64,000 nt of DNA from Nocardia niigatensis NBRC 100131 (GTDB lineage: Bacteria; Actinomycetota; Actinomycetes; Mycobacteriales; Mycobacteriaceae). The position numbers and the translations under genes are program-made. The DNA is taken from positions 124,001 to 188,000 of the forward strand of contig NZ_BAGC01000113.1 of NCBI RefSeq assembly GCF_000308655.1. The letters run 5' to 3'. The notes under the pieces are model-generated. The model did no database searches and was not told the origin of the DNA. It saw only the letters and a list, made by a program, of their open reading frames with translations. This document shows positions 43,498 through 52,108 of this stretch, piece after piece; within the stretch, counting starts at the first letter, position 1; every line of letters begins with the position of its first letter.

Positions 43498-44385
43498 ATG
43501 ATCGCAGAACCCGTTGCCCACGATCGGGCGGATTCCGCTGTCGCCGAACGTGGCCCGACCGCACTGCGCATCGCGGTCGGTAGCCAGCTACGGAAGCTGA
43601 GGGAACAGAGCGGTATTACACGTGAGGCCGCGGGTGATCACATCCGCGGCTCTCACGCGAAGATCAGTCGTCTGGAACTCGGTCGGACCGGATTCAAGGA
43701 GCGCGATATCCGGGATCTGTTGGCGCTGTACGGCGTTGACGATCCCGGCGAGCGCGAGCAGTTCCTCGAACTGGTTCGCAAGGCCAACCAGCCGGGATGG
43801 TGGCATCGCTACAGCGATCTGCTGCCGCCCTGGTTCGAAACCTATCTGGGCCTCGAGCACGCGGCGAAATCCATTCGTACCTATGAGGGGCAGCTGGTCC
43901 CGGGTCTGCTGCAGACCCCGGACTACGCTCGCTCGGTCGTCGCTCTCGGGCACGACGCGGATGGAGAGCGCCGCGTCTCGCTGCGCCGGCGTCGCCAGGA
44001 GCTACTCACCCGCGACGGCGCGCCGAGCTTCTGGGCCGTCCTGGACGAGGCGGTGCTGCACCGCCCCGTCGGCGGTCCTGGCGTGCTTCGCGGTCAGATC
44101 GAGCACCTCATCGATATGTCCAAATTGCCCAATGTGACCATCCAGGTGCTGCCTTACGCGGCGGGTGGCCATGCGGCTGCGGGAAGTTCGTTCACCATGC
44201 TCCGCTTCGCCGAGTCCGAACTCCCCGACATCGTCTATCTCGAGCAGTTGACGAGCGCGCTGTATCTGGACCGCCGACAGGATCTGGAGCTCTACCGTCA
44301 GGTCATGGACCAGCTGAGTGTGCAGGCGGAGCCGCCGGAGCGCTCGCGCAAGGAGCTGGCGCGGATCGCGTCCGAGCTCGACTGA
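43498..44385 (+). CDS. XRE-family regulator with DUF5753 domain
   Basis: A 295-residue protein: an N-terminal helix-turn-helix (LRKLREQSGITREAAGDHIR, then GSHAKISRLELGRTGF) and a DUF5753 ligand domain (WFETYLGLEHAAKSIRTYEG, then VPGLLQTPDYAR and LPNVTIQVLPY). It is paired with the DUF397 gene. The two flanking small genes (42560-42751 and 44480-44728) carry matching dyads over their -35 boxes, so this regulator is the obvious candidate to bind them (inference). A strong terminator follows 20 bp after the stop. Confidence 0.9.
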   Translation: MIAEPVAHDRADSAVAERGPTALRIAVGSQLRKLREQSGITREAAGDHIRGSHAKISRLELGRTGFKERDIRDLLALYGVDDPGEREQFLELVRKANQPGWWHRYSDLLPPWFETYLGLEHAAKSIRTYEGQLVPGLLQTPDYARSVVALGHDADGERRVSLRRRRQELLTRDGAPSFWAVLDEAVLHRPVGGPGVLRGQIEHLIDMSKLPNVTIQVLPYAAGGHAAAGSSFTMLRFAESELPDIVYLEQLTSALYLDRRQDLELYRQVMDQLSVQAEPPERSRKELARIASELD

Positions 44386-44404
44386 AAGTCCGTACATACG
44401 GATA

Positions 44405-44426
44405 AGGGGCCCCTTACGGGGCCCCT
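44405..44426. terminator. terminator hairpin
   Basis: Perfect 9-bp stem AGGGGCCCC/GGGGCCCCT with a TTAC loop, 20 bp after the XRE gene and 54 bp before the end of the convergent small gene. Likely acts in both directions. Confidence 0.75.
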
Positions 44427-44479
44427 ATCAGCGTGCCGCCGACCTTGACGAGTGGGCCTGCGGCACGGCCGGATTCGGA

Positions 44480-44728
44480 TTACTGCCTGATGAAACTGGA
44501 GGCGATACGCCAGAACGCCTCCGGCTGCATGGTGTGCAGATCCCAGTCGTTCACCATGGCATGCGCCGTGGTGACGATCCGCTCGATGTCGAAGTCATAC
44601 CGAGTGGCCGCTCCGGTGGATTCGACCTGGCGGATGACGAAAGCGGTTGCCGTCTCACGTGAATAGGTTTGCTCCGGCTGACTTCTGTCGGCAAACCCGA
44701 GTCGGCTGAGGTTGATTGGCTGGTTCAT
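44480..44728 (-). CDS. small conserved-looking hypothetical protein
   Basis: An 82-residue soluble protein with mixed character: FVIRQVESTGAATRYDFDIE, then IVTTAHAMVNDWDLHTM and PEAFWRIASSF. No family recognised, but codon use and composition look genuine and the promoter copies that of the gene at 42560. It is convergent with the XRE gene, separated by a terminator. The ribosome site is weak (AGGGGCG). Confidence 0.65.
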   Translation of the reverse strand: MNQPINLSRLGFADRSQPEQTYSRETATAFVIRQVESTGAATRYDFDIERIVTTAHAMVNDWDLHTMQPEAFWRIASSFIRQ

Positions 44729-44833
44729 TCGAACGCCCCTGACGCCAGGCCGACGGCTAACCGTGGGCGAAGAATCGCCGGTGATTCACCGCTCGGCTCT
44801 CTGGTTGTCCCCTTATTAGTGCCTTGCACGACG

Positions 44834-44873
44834 AGTCTATGACCGTGCATTGCGCAGATGCAAGTACATCTGC
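44834..44873 (-). promoter_or_regulatory. promoter with dyad operator, copy 2
   Basis: Minus strand: -35 TTGCAT (44858-44863), 18-base spacer, -10 TAGACT (44834-44839). The perfect dyad GCAGATG-CAAGTA-CATCTGC (44854-44873) covers the -35 box, as in copy 1. It leaves a leader of about 100 bases before the 44728 start. Confidence 0.6.
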
Positions 44874-45082
44874 AACATCGAATTCCCAGCGCCAGAGTAG
44901 TTTTCGGGATGCTATGAGTTTGCGAAACCAGGGTTGGCAAAAGGTTGCTTTCGGCCCCGAGCAGGGCTTTTCCAGTACTTCCGATCGAAAGTTCCGGAGG
45001 GAATGGACTGTTCCGCTTTATCCAGGAATTTGCGGAAGATCAAACTTGGCCCTGACGGGCGCAAACACGGCCGGCGAAGCGC
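44874..45082. other. gene-free, A+T-richer stretch
   Basis: No gene seen between the dyad promoter and the next small membrane-protein gene. Composition is lower in GC than the surroundings, in keeping with an acquired patch. Confidence 0.35.
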
Positions 45083-45328
45083 TCAAACTCGCTCCTGACG
45101 GGCCGCGTCCCGGCGCATCGCGGCTTTGATCCGGCGGTGCTCGATGACCATCAGGCCGATTCCGAAACGCAGGCACACCGCGCCGGCGAGCCCGAACAGG
45201 GCGCTCCAGCTGAGTGCGCCGTAACCGGCGGTGGTCAAAGTCAAAGCGATCGCGACGATTCCGGTCGCGGCCAGAATCGGTCCGGGGAGATTGTGGGTCT
45301 CGTCGTAGGCGGGCGGAGTGACAGGCAT
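45083..45328 (-). CDS. small membrane protein
   Basis: An 81-residue protein with two helices (ILAATGIVAIALTLTTAGYG and WSALFGLAGAVCLRFGIGLM) and a basic tail with IEHRRIKAAMRRDAARQERV. No family recognised. AAGGAC lies 9 bases before the ATG. A SigF/SigB-like promoter candidate lies about 45-70 bases upstream, which would place it with the two other small membrane proteins of this window that have such promoters. Confidence 0.65.
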   Translation of the reverse strand: MPVTPPAYDETHNLPGPILAATGIVAIALTLTTAGYGALSWSALFGLAGAVCLRFGIGLMVIEHRRIKAAMRRDAARQERV

Positions 45329-45374
45329 CGAGGCTGTCCTTTCTCCGGGTGATGCGGTGGCGATAACAACCGGG

Positions 45375-45399
45375 ATACCCGGGCCGGTGTGGGTGAATC
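45375..45399 (-). promoter_or_regulatory. possible SigF/SigB-type promoter
   Basis: Minus strand GATT, 15-base spacer, GGGTAT. The -10 fits the stress-sigma consensus exactly; the -35 has one mismatch (GATT for GTTT). It lies about 47 bases before the small membrane-protein start. Weaker than the two copies at 19.1 and 21.6 kb. Confidence 0.35.
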
Positions 45400-45985
45400 A
45401 CACCGCGGGGGACCCGCGTTCGCTACGGCCGTCGGTGATCCCCAGATCGTCCAGCAGGCCGAGAAACGCGCGCGCATAGGGTGAGCCCGCCGTTTCGCGC
45501 CGCACCCGCTCCCAGTCGACCTGGGCACGCAATTCCCGCGCGATGTTCAGCAGCCGGGTGAAATCCACCCGCTGCGGATCGGACACGGTGAGTTCGTCCA
45601 CCAGGAAGTCGGCGACCGTCACCACGGGCGCGGCGATCGAGCCGATGGGCAGTCGCTCGGCCCGTGCCAGCAGCGCGTCGGTGACGGGACGATAGTTGGG
45701 CCGAAAGACCAGGTCGACGCGAATGTCGCGGTCGTACAGTGTGGTCCGCTCGGTGTCGGCCGTCTTCAGCGGCGGTCGCAGTCCGGCGGCGGCCAGCAGG
45801 CTCAGCCCGCGTGTCACGTCCGCGGGCCGCAGCAGTACGTCGACCTCGGACTGCGGGCCGGTGACCGGTCCGCCGCGGGCGTACACCGCGCAGTCGCCGG
45901 TGACGGCACAGGGAATGTCGTTGTCCTGCAGGACGTGGACGGTGCGCGTGAGGGTGCCGAGCAGCCGGTCGATGGAACGGACCAT
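45398..45985 (-). CDS. nucleotidyltransferase-fold protein
   Basis: A 195-residue protein with a degenerate nucleotidyltransferase pattern: AVTGDCAVYARGG, then SEVDVLL (the paired acidic residues), and later DRDIRVDLVF. This layout is common in actinobacterial single-gene nucleotidyltransferase-like proteins (AbiEii/MNT-like folds). There is no adjacent HEPN or antitoxin gene, so a toxin-antitoxin role is not supported. ATG 45985 gives a compact protein; the frame is open to 46105. Confidence 0.68.
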   Translation of the reverse strand: MVRSIDRLLGTLTRTVHVLQDNDIPCAVTGDCAVYARGGPVTGPQSEVDVLLRPADVTRGLSLLAAAGLRPPLKTADTERTTLYDRDIRVDLVFRPNYRPVTDALLARAERLPIGSIAAPVVTVADFLVDELTVSDPQRVDFTRLLNIARELRAQVDWERVRRETAGSPYARAFLGLLDDLGITDGRSERGSPAV

Positions 45986-46128
45986 AGTGATGGCGTACCC
46001 GTGATCTCGCGGGCTAATCCGGAACGTGCCGTGCCCATCCAGCGGGCCCTGGATTGAAGCGGTTTCCTCGCGTGTGTTAGGTCTGAGAAGTAGTGGATCG
46101 ATCAACCTGAGTGGACGGAGCCGGTGTC

Positions 46129-46962
46129 GTGGTGGATGTGCCCGCGTATTTCGACGAGGTGGACGGCGGGTTCTTCCCGACGTCGTTCGCGGCCAGCCAG
46201 TGGTCCTCGGCGCAGGTGGTCGGCCCGGCCCTGACCGGCCTGCTGGCGCGCGAGCTCGAGCGCGGGCATGCCACCGACGGGTTCGTGCCGGTGCGGCTGA
46301 CCGTGGACCTGTTCAGCGCGGCGCGCTTCGAGCACGCCACCACCCCGAGCGTGCGGGTGCGCGACGGCCGGCGGATCCGGGTCGCGGACGTGAGCGTGGT
46401 GCAGGGCGGCACGGTGGCCGCGCGCGCCACCGCGGTGCTGCTGCAGCCGGCCGAGCAGCCGCCGGGGGAGCTGTGGCGGCGCGAGCGGGAGCCGGAGCCG
46501 CCGTCGCTGGAGATCGCGCCGCCCTCGCCGCTGCCGCAGATACCGCTGTTCCACAGCGGGGAAAACTCGCCGGCGTGGAGCTCGGTGCCCACCGAGCACG
46601 AGAACAACCTCCGGAAACGCACCTGGCAGAACCCGATTCGGGTGGTGACGGGCGAGGAGCTGACCCCGTTCGTGCGGGTCGGCGTGGTGGCCGAGGCCGC
46701 CAGCATGATGACCAACTGGGGTGACAAGGGCATCGGGTTCATCAATACCGATATGACGCTGGGGCTTTCCCGTCAGCCGGTGGGCACCGAGATCGGTGTG
46801 GAGGCCGACAGCCACTTCAGCGAGCGCGGCCTGGCGGTCGGCGTCGCCACCCTGTTCGACCGGATCGGCTCCTTCGGCAGCTGCATGGTGACCTCGGTGT
46901 CCAATGCCGGACGGCAGATCAGCACCGCGCAGCTGGACATGGTGATGCGCCGGCGGATGTGA
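46129..46962 (+). CDS. acyl-CoA thioesterase-like double-hotdog protein
   Basis: A 277-residue protein resembling the two-hotdog acyl-CoA thioesterase (TesB-like) family of actinomycetes. The first domain opens YFDEVDGGFFPTSFAASQWS; the second includes SMMTNWGDKGIGFINTDMTL and ends GVATLFDRIGSFG. Such enzymes hydrolyse acyl-CoA. GTG 46129 is preferred because GGAG lies 8 bases upstream; GTG 46111 is also open. It stands alone between a divergent nucleotidyltransferase-like gene and a lipase. Confidence 0.75.
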   Translation: MVDVPAYFDEVDGGFFPTSFAASQWSSAQVVGPALTGLLARELERGHATDGFVPVRLTVDLFSAARFEHATTPSVRVRDGRRIRVADVSVVQGGTVAARATAVLLQPAEQPPGELWRREREPEPPSLEIAPPSPLPQIPLFHSGENSPAWSSVPTEHENNLRKRTWQNPIRVVTGEELTPFVRVGVVAEAASMMTNWGDKGIGFINTDMTLGLSRQPVGTEIGVEADSHFSERGLAVGVATLFDRIGSFGSCMVTSVSNAGRQISTAQLDMVMRRRM

Positions 46963-47111
46963 AACGGCAATTTCCGGGCACGGCACGGTCTCGATGTTGC
47001 GTCGAAGCGACGAGTCCGGAGTGCGGATCAGACTGTCCCAGTAGGCTCGGGCGCGCGAGAGACGAGGAGCTGCCCGGTTCGCCCGACAATTTCTGATCCG
47101 TAGGGGTTTTT

Positions 47112-48518
47112 GTGCTGTGTCGCCTGCGAAATATTGTTGGTGCCTTGATGATCGGGTGGTGCACGATCCTCGGCTACGGCGCCGCACCGGGATTCGCACA
47201 ACCACCCGACAACGGAGCGCCCACGATCCCGCCCGGAATCGCCTTGCCCTCACTGCCCGAGATCCAACAGTGGATCGACGAGGTGATCCCCGCACCGGCC
47301 CTGAGCCCGGCTCCGGCGAACTCACCCTTGGTCGACACTCCGGACCTGACACCGGAATTGGCGGCGCTGCGGGCCGCGGCCATGCCCGCCGCCATCGGTG
47401 ACTCCTTCGTCGACGCCTGGCCCGACGGGCTCGACGGTGTTGACCCGGGCGGCATCGTCGCGGTCCGCGATGTAACCGCCACGGCCGCACCCACACTGAT
47501 CGTGCCGGTGCGGCAGGTCCTGCAACTGAAATACCGCACCAACGACTCTCACGACGAGGCCTCCTACGGCATTGTCAGTCTGGTGCTGCCGGTGGGTGAT
47601 TGGACCGGGCCGGGCGAGCGGCCGGTGGTGGTCAACAACCTGCCCATCGACGCGCTGGGCCGCGACTGCAACCCCAGTTACACGCTCGCACACGGCTTCT
47701 CCCGGGTCTCCAACTTCACCGGGTATATCCTGCCCACCACCCAGCTGGCGCTGCTGCGCGGCTACGCGGTGCTGATCACCGACCACGAGGGCCCGCGCAT
47801 GGCCTATGCCGAGCCCATCGTGGCCGGGCACGCCATCCTCGACGCCATTCGCGCGGTGCGCAATCAGCTCCCGGATGAGCTGGGCGACAGCAGGTTCGGC
47901 ATGATCGGCTACTCCGGCGGGGCCATCGCCACCAACGGCGCGGTGAAGCTCATGTCCGAGTACGCCCCTGAGCTCTCCGAGGTGGTGGTCGGCGCGGCCC
48001 TGGGCGGCGTGCCCGCCGATTTCAGCCTGCTGGCGCACTCCATGAACGCCAATCTGGCCTCGGGGGTGTTCCTGGCCGCGGTCTTCGGCATCGGCCGCGA
48101 GCGGCCCGAAATCCTGGCCCGCATGAACCATCTGGCGCAGTGGGCGGCGGTGTCGGTGATCAACAGCCAGTGCAGTGAGGTGTTCGCGGTGCCGGGCGTG
48201 CTGCAGCTGCCCATCGACATCGCGGCCAATATCCCGGACCCGCTGAACAGCGATCTGGCCCACGAGATCTACCGCGTCACCCGCATGGACGGAAAGAAAT
48301 CGCCTGTGCCGCTGTTCATCTACAACGGCGAGCAGGAATTCTGGGTGCCCGCGGTGGGCGCGAAGAACCTCTACGAGGAGCAGTGCTCGCTCGGGGTGCC
48401 GGCGGTCTACCGCAGCGTCTTCGGCGAGCACTTCGTCGCCGCGGCCACCGGCTATCCCGAATCCCTCACCTGGCTCGACGCACGACTGCAGGGCATACCC
48501 GCGCCCGACGAATGCTGA
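47112..48518 (+). CDS. secreted lipase (LIP-family alpha/beta hydrolase)
   Basis: A 468-residue protein with a signal peptide (helix IVGALMIGWCTILGYGAAPG, cleavage after GFAQ or near). The lipase core has the nucleophile elbow GYSGGAIAT, an aspartate region near PLFIYNGEQEFW, and GEHF as likely histidine. This is the actinobacterial secretory-lipase (LIP) family, which splits triacylglycerols or other esters outside the cell. GTG start with AGGGG five bases before. It is convergent with the carboxylase gene; a hairpin separates them. Confidence 0.88.
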   Translation: MLCRLRNIVGALMIGWCTILGYGAAPGFAQPPDNGAPTIPPGIALPSLPEIQQWIDEVIPAPALSPAPANSPLVDTPDLTPELAALRAAAMPAAIGDSFVDAWPDGLDGVDPGGIVAVRDVTATAAPTLIVPVRQVLQLKYRTNDSHDEASYGIVSLVLPVGDWTGPGERPVVVNNLPIDALGRDCNPSYTLAHGFSRVSNFTGYILPTTQLALLRGYAVLITDHEGPRMAYAEPIVAGHAILDAIRAVRNQLPDELGDSRFGMIGYSGGAIATNGAVKLMSEYAPELSEVVVGAALGGVPADFSLLAHSMNANLASGVFLAAVFGIGRERPEILARMNHLAQWAAVSVINSQCSEVFAVPGVLQLPIDIAANIPDPLNSDLAHEIYRVTRMDGKKSPVPLFIYNGEQEFWVPAVGAKNLYEEQCSLGVPAVYRSVFGEHFVAAATGYPESLTWLDARLQGIPAPDEC

Positions 48519-48526
48519 ACGCGGCC

Positions 48527-48562
48527 AACCCCTTCCACGGCCTCGCGGCGGTGAAAGGGGTT
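48527..48562. terminator. hairpin between convergent lipase and carboxylase genes
   Basis: Twelve-bp arms AACCCCTTCCAC and GTGAAAGGGGTT (one mismatch) around a 12-nt loop, 8 bp after the lipase stop and 14 bp before the end of the convergent gene. Probably works in both directions. Confidence 0.55.
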
Positions 48563-48576
48563 CCGGGGAAAGTCCC

Positions 48577-50127
48577 TTACATCGGGAACAGGTTGTGCTT
48601 GCGCGGGTTGTGCTTGCGAACCGCGTTCTTGTCGCGGAGCAGGCGCAGCGCCTTGCGGATCTCGAGGCGGGTCGAGGAGGGCTCGATGACCGCGTCGATG
48701 TAGCCGCGCTCCGCGGCCACCCACGGGTTGTCGATGAGCGCGTTGTAGAAGTCCACCATCTGCTGGCGCACGGTGTCGCGCTGTTCCGGCGGGGTGGCGG
48801 CGAGGGTCTTCTTACCGGTGACGGTGACCATGCCGTCCGCGCCGATGACCGCGATGCGGGCGGTCGGCCACGCCAGGTTGATGTCGGCGCCCAGCTGCTT
48901 GCAGCCCATGACCGCGTAGCCGCCGCCGTAGGCCTTGCGGGTCACGATGGTGATGATCGGGACCGTGGCCTCGATGAGCGCGCGGAACATGCGGCCGCCG
49001 CGCTTGATGACGCCGAGCCGCTCCTCCTCGACGCCCGGCAACACGCCCGGGGTGTCGACGACATAGACGAGCGGGATGTTGAAGGCGTCGCAGAGCCGGA
49101 TGAAGTACGCGCCCTTGTCCGAACAGGCCGCGTCCAGCGCGCCGCCCAGCACCATCGGCTGGTTGGCGACGACGCCGACCGGGCGGCCGTCCACGCGGGC
49201 GAAGCCGGTGATGAGGTTCTGCGCGGCGCCCGCACCGACCTCGAGGAACGCGCCGTCGTCGAAGAGCCGCAGCAGCACCTCGTGCATGTCGTAGCCCTGG
49301 CGGTCGGAGTCCGGGATGATCCGGTCCAGCTCCCGATCGGAGTCGGTGATCTCCGGTTCGAGGCCCGGGTTGATGATCGGCGGCTGCTCCAGGCAGCTGG
49401 TCGGCATGTAGCTGAGGTATTCGCGCGCCCACTGCAGCGCGGCGGCCTCGGAGTCGGCGACATGGTGCAGCAGGCCGTTGCGGGACTGCACGGCCGCGCC
49501 GCCCAGTTCGTCGGCGCTGATCTCCTCGCCGGTGATGCCCTTGATGACCTCGGGCCCGGTGACGAACATGTACGACTTGTCGGTCGCGACGAGCACGTCC
49601 ATATTGACCGGGCCGTACACCGAACCGGCCGCGCACTTGCCGAACATGACCGCGACCATCGGCACGTAACCCGACAGGTCCTCCTGCAGCCGGCACATGG
49701 TGGCGTACCAGGCCAGCGAGGTCACGCCCTCCTGGATGCGCGCGCCACCCGAGTCGTTGATGACGACGACCGGGCAGGCGTTGTTGTACGCGAATTCCAT
49801 GGCGACGCGGACGCGGCGGCCGAAGCTCTCACCGACCGAGCCACCCTGCACCGTCGACTCGTGGGAGATGACCACGACCGGGCGGCCGTCGATGGTGCCG
49901 CGACCGGTGACCACACCGTCGCCGTAGAGCGCGTTGGGCTGACCGGGCGAGCGCATGAGCGCGCCCATCTCGACAAAGCTGCCCTGGTCCAGCAGCATGT
50001 TGACCCGTTTTCGGGCGCTGGCAACGCCTTTGGCAAGACGCTTCTGGATGCCCTTCTCGCCGGTGGGCTCTTCGGCGATCTCCAGGAGCTTGCGCAGTTC
50101 CGCCAGCTTTTCCGCTGTACCCGTCAT
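48577..50127 (-). CDS. acyl-CoA carboxylase, carboxyltransferase (beta) subunit
   Basis: A 516-residue AccD-type carboxyltransferase with both crotonase-fold halves. The N-half has VVINDSGGARIQEGV and FGKCAAGSVYGPVNMDVLVA. The C-half has VYVVDTPGVLPGVEEER and RKAYGGGYAVMGCKQLGADI. The start (TAEKLAELRKLLEIAEEP) resembles the mycobacterial AccD4 group. It carboxylates an acyl-CoA with a biotin-bearing alpha subunit that is not in this window. ATG 50127 gives the normal N-terminus; the frame runs open to 50943 only as antisense of the ABC1 gene. Confidence 0.92.
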   Translation of the reverse strand: MTGTAEKLAELRKLLEIAEEPTGEKGIQKRLAKGVASARKRVNMLLDQGSFVEMGALMRSPGQPNALYGDGVVTGRGTIDGRPVVVISHESTVQGGSVGESFGRRVRVAMEFAYNNACPVVVINDSGGARIQEGVTSLAWYATMCRLQEDLSGYVPMVAVMFGKCAAGSVYGPVNMDVLVATDKSYMFVTGPEVIKGITGEEISADELGGAAVQSRNGLLHHVADSEAAALQWAREYLSYMPTSCLEQPPIINPGLEPEITDSDRELDRIIPDSDRQGYDMHEVLLRLFDDGAFLEVGAGAAQNLITGFARVDGRPVGVVANQPMVLGGALDAACSDKGAYFIRLCDAFNIPLVYVVDTPGVLPGVEEERLGVIKRGGRMFRALIEATVPIITIVTRKAYGGGYAVMGCKQLGADINLAWPTARIAVIGADGMVTVTGKKTLAATPPEQRDTVRQQMVDFYNALIDNPWVAAERGYIDAVIEPSSTRLEIRKALRLLRDKNAVRKHNPRKHNLFPM

Positions 50128-50283
50128 TACCTCGGTCTTGCCTTTCCGCCGACATCGGAGCGGGCTCGATCGCGCCCGTTTCGAGCCGGATCGCGGCTCG
50201 ACCGCCCACGGTACCGTGCACTGCCGACCGCGAACCAATAAACGTGTCGGTAACCTATGCCGTGTTGTTAGCAAGGTCGGCGA

Positions 50284-50299
50284 TACACTGCGGCCCGTG
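50284..50299 (+). promoter_or_regulatory. -10 box of a likely leaderless transcript
   Basis: TACACT (50284-50289) lies 7 bases before the GTG at 50297, so transcription would begin at or next to the start codon. A weak TTGTTA lies upstream. There is no ribosome site before this GTG. Confidence 0.4.
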
Positions 50300-51676
50300 A
50301 GTTCACCTATGACTGTGCGAGCGGGGACGCCCGAGGTGATTCGGCCCGACCTCGACACCTTCGGGTTCTCGGAGTGGCGGCGGACCTCCATGGTCGGTGC
50401 CGTACTGGGTGGTTCGGTCGTGAGCAGCGTGCTGCGCCGCGGCCTGCGTCCCGCCAAGCGCAAGCGCGCCGCGGCCGAGGGCGTGGTGAACGGCTTCGAG
50501 ACGCTGGGCCCGATGTTCGTGAAACTGGGCCAGCTCATCGCGTCCTCGCCGGGCGCGTTCCCGCGCGAGCTGGCCGACGCCTGCCTGCGCTGCCTCGATG
50601 ACGTCCCGCCCTTCCCGGCCGCGGACGCCCGCGCCATCATCGAGGCCGATCTGGGCAAGCCGATCGCGGAGCTGTTCCGCGAATTCGACGACGAACCGCT
50701 GTCGGCGGCCTCCATCGCGCAGGTACACGCGTGCGTGCTGGCCGACGGCCGACCCGCGGTGGTGAAGGTGCAGCGGCCCGAGATCGCCCGGCGCATGATC
50801 GTTGATCTGCGCGCGGCCATGCGGCTGGCGCGCGCGCTGGAGAAGCGGTCGGAGAACGCCCGCGTCGCCAATGCCCAGGCGGTGGTGCGGGACCTGTACG
50901 AGGCGACCGTCGCCGAACTGAACTTCCTCATCGAGGCCGACAATCAGACCCAGGCCCGCGACCATCTGACGGCCTTCGGCGACAACACCAATGTGGCCGT
51001 GCCCGAGGTGTATTGGGAGTACTGCGCGCCGCGGGTGCTGTGCATGGAACGCATGCGCGGCATGCCGTTGGACCGCTTCGACGACATCCGCGCGGCGCAT
51101 CCGGAACCGGAGCTGCTGATCCGTCGCCTGGTGAAGGCGTGGATGGAATCGGTTGCGGTGCACGGTCTCTTCCACGGTGACGTGCACGCCGGCAACCTGT
51201 GGCTGCTCGACGACGGCCGGGTTGCCATGCTCGATTTCGGCATCGTCGGACGCATGGAGACCGAGTGGCGCGAGTTCGTGCGGGCCCTGTTCTTCGCCAG
51301 CTCCATCGACAACGACTTCCGTCCGGTCGCGCGCGCCCTGCGCAAACTGGACCTGGTCTCCGACGACAGCGGCGACGACGCCACCATCGGCCGCCAGCTG
51401 GCCGTGGCCCTGGGCCCGGTGCTCTCGGGTAGCCTCGACCGGCTCGACCTGGGTGTGGTCTCGGCCCGCCTGCTCGAATTCGGCAAGCGCCGCGGCGCGT
51501 CGGGTCCGCAACAGCTGGTCATGATGGGCAAGCAGCTCGGCTACTTCGAGCGCTACGCGGTGGCACTGGCTCCCGGCTGGAAGCTGGGCCGCGACCTGTA
51601 CCTGTTCCGCAATATCTTCCCCGCCGAGGTGGCCGCCAAGGTCGCCGAGGACGGCCTCACCCTTCCCGCCGACTGA
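50297..51676 (+). CDS. ABC1/UbiB-family atypical kinase
   Basis: A 459-residue ABC1 kinase-like protein: KxGQ motif in GPMFVKLGQLIASSPGAFPR, the Ala-rich loop (LSAASIAQVHACVL), VVKVQRP with the conserved lysine, and the catalytic block FHGDVHAGNLWLL with LDFGIVGRM. Family members (UbiB, Coq8) are ATPases linked to isoprenoid-lipid and quinone metabolism. The first codon is probably the GTG at 50297 on a leaderless message; ATG 50309 is the alternative. It is divergent from the carboxylase gene. Confidence 0.9.
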   Translation: MSSPMTVRAGTPEVIRPDLDTFGFSEWRRTSMVGAVLGGSVVSSVLRRGLRPAKRKRAAAEGVVNGFETLGPMFVKLGQLIASSPGAFPRELADACLRCLDDVPPFPAADARAIIEADLGKPIAELFREFDDEPLSAASIAQVHACVLADGRPAVVKVQRPEIARRMIVDLRAAMRLARALEKRSENARVANAQAVVRDLYEATVAELNFLIEADNQTQARDHLTAFGDNTNVAVPEVYWEYCAPRVLCMERMRGMPLDRFDDIRAAHPEPELLIRRLVKAWMESVAVHGLFHGDVHAGNLWLLDDGRVAMLDFGIVGRMETEWREFVRALFFASSIDNDFRPVARALRKLDLVSDDSGDDATIGRQLAVALGPVLSGSLDRLDLGVVSARLLEFGKRRGASGPQQLVMMGKQLGYFERYAVALAPGWKLGRDLYLFRNIFPAEVAAKVAEDGLTLPAD

Positions 51677-51747
51677 CAGCGTTCCGCGCTGACGGCCATG
51701 TTGCCGTCAGCGCGCGCTGTCGGCATCCGGTCAGCGGCGACCGTCAT

Positions 51748-52017
51748 CGTTCTTCTCGTAGCCGGAAATACCAGCTCCGGCACGCCGACCTGATCACCAG
51801 CTACCCGGACAAGGCCCGCGACCGGGCCGAGCGCATGATGCGGGCGGCGTCGGTGCAGGCGCACGCGCAGGCCGCCGAGCGGTTCGGACCACAGCGGCTG
51901 ACCAACGAGGAGATCGAGCAGCGGCGCGCGGAGGCGAAGGCGCGGGCCGGCAAGCTGCGGGCGGATCTGCCCGCACATGGCGCCCGGCCGGCCGCCGAAC
52001 TGGGCGGGAAAGCCTGA
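51748..52017 (+). pseudogene. possible gene remnant
   Basis: An open run without a good start (KYQLRHADLITSYPDKARDR, then AERMMRAASVQAHAQAAERF and LTNEEIEQRRAEAKARAGKL) that reads like a charged helical protein end. The first in-frame ATG (51832/51835) leaves only about 60 residues and has no ribosome site. It may be the tail of a lost gene or a small real protein. Family not recognised. The rest of 51677-52108 holds nothing supported. Confidence 0.35.
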
Positions 52018-52108
52018 GAGAAGAGCCAGGAAACGCTCAGGCTACGACCAGATTCGCCCGGCACTGTGGAGAACGGAAACAGTGTCGGGCGAGCGCGTGA
52101 GGTGCGGA

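Noticed and set aside
44725..44940. A 71-codon Cys-rich minus-strand frame.
   Set aside because: It lies across the operator and leader of the 44480-44728 gene, has no ribosome site and no conserved pattern.
50128..50943. Extension of the carboxylase beta-subunit frame by about 270 residues at its N-terminus.
   Set aside because: The extension is antisense to the ABC1 gene and unlike any carboxyltransferase; ATG 50127 matches the family start.
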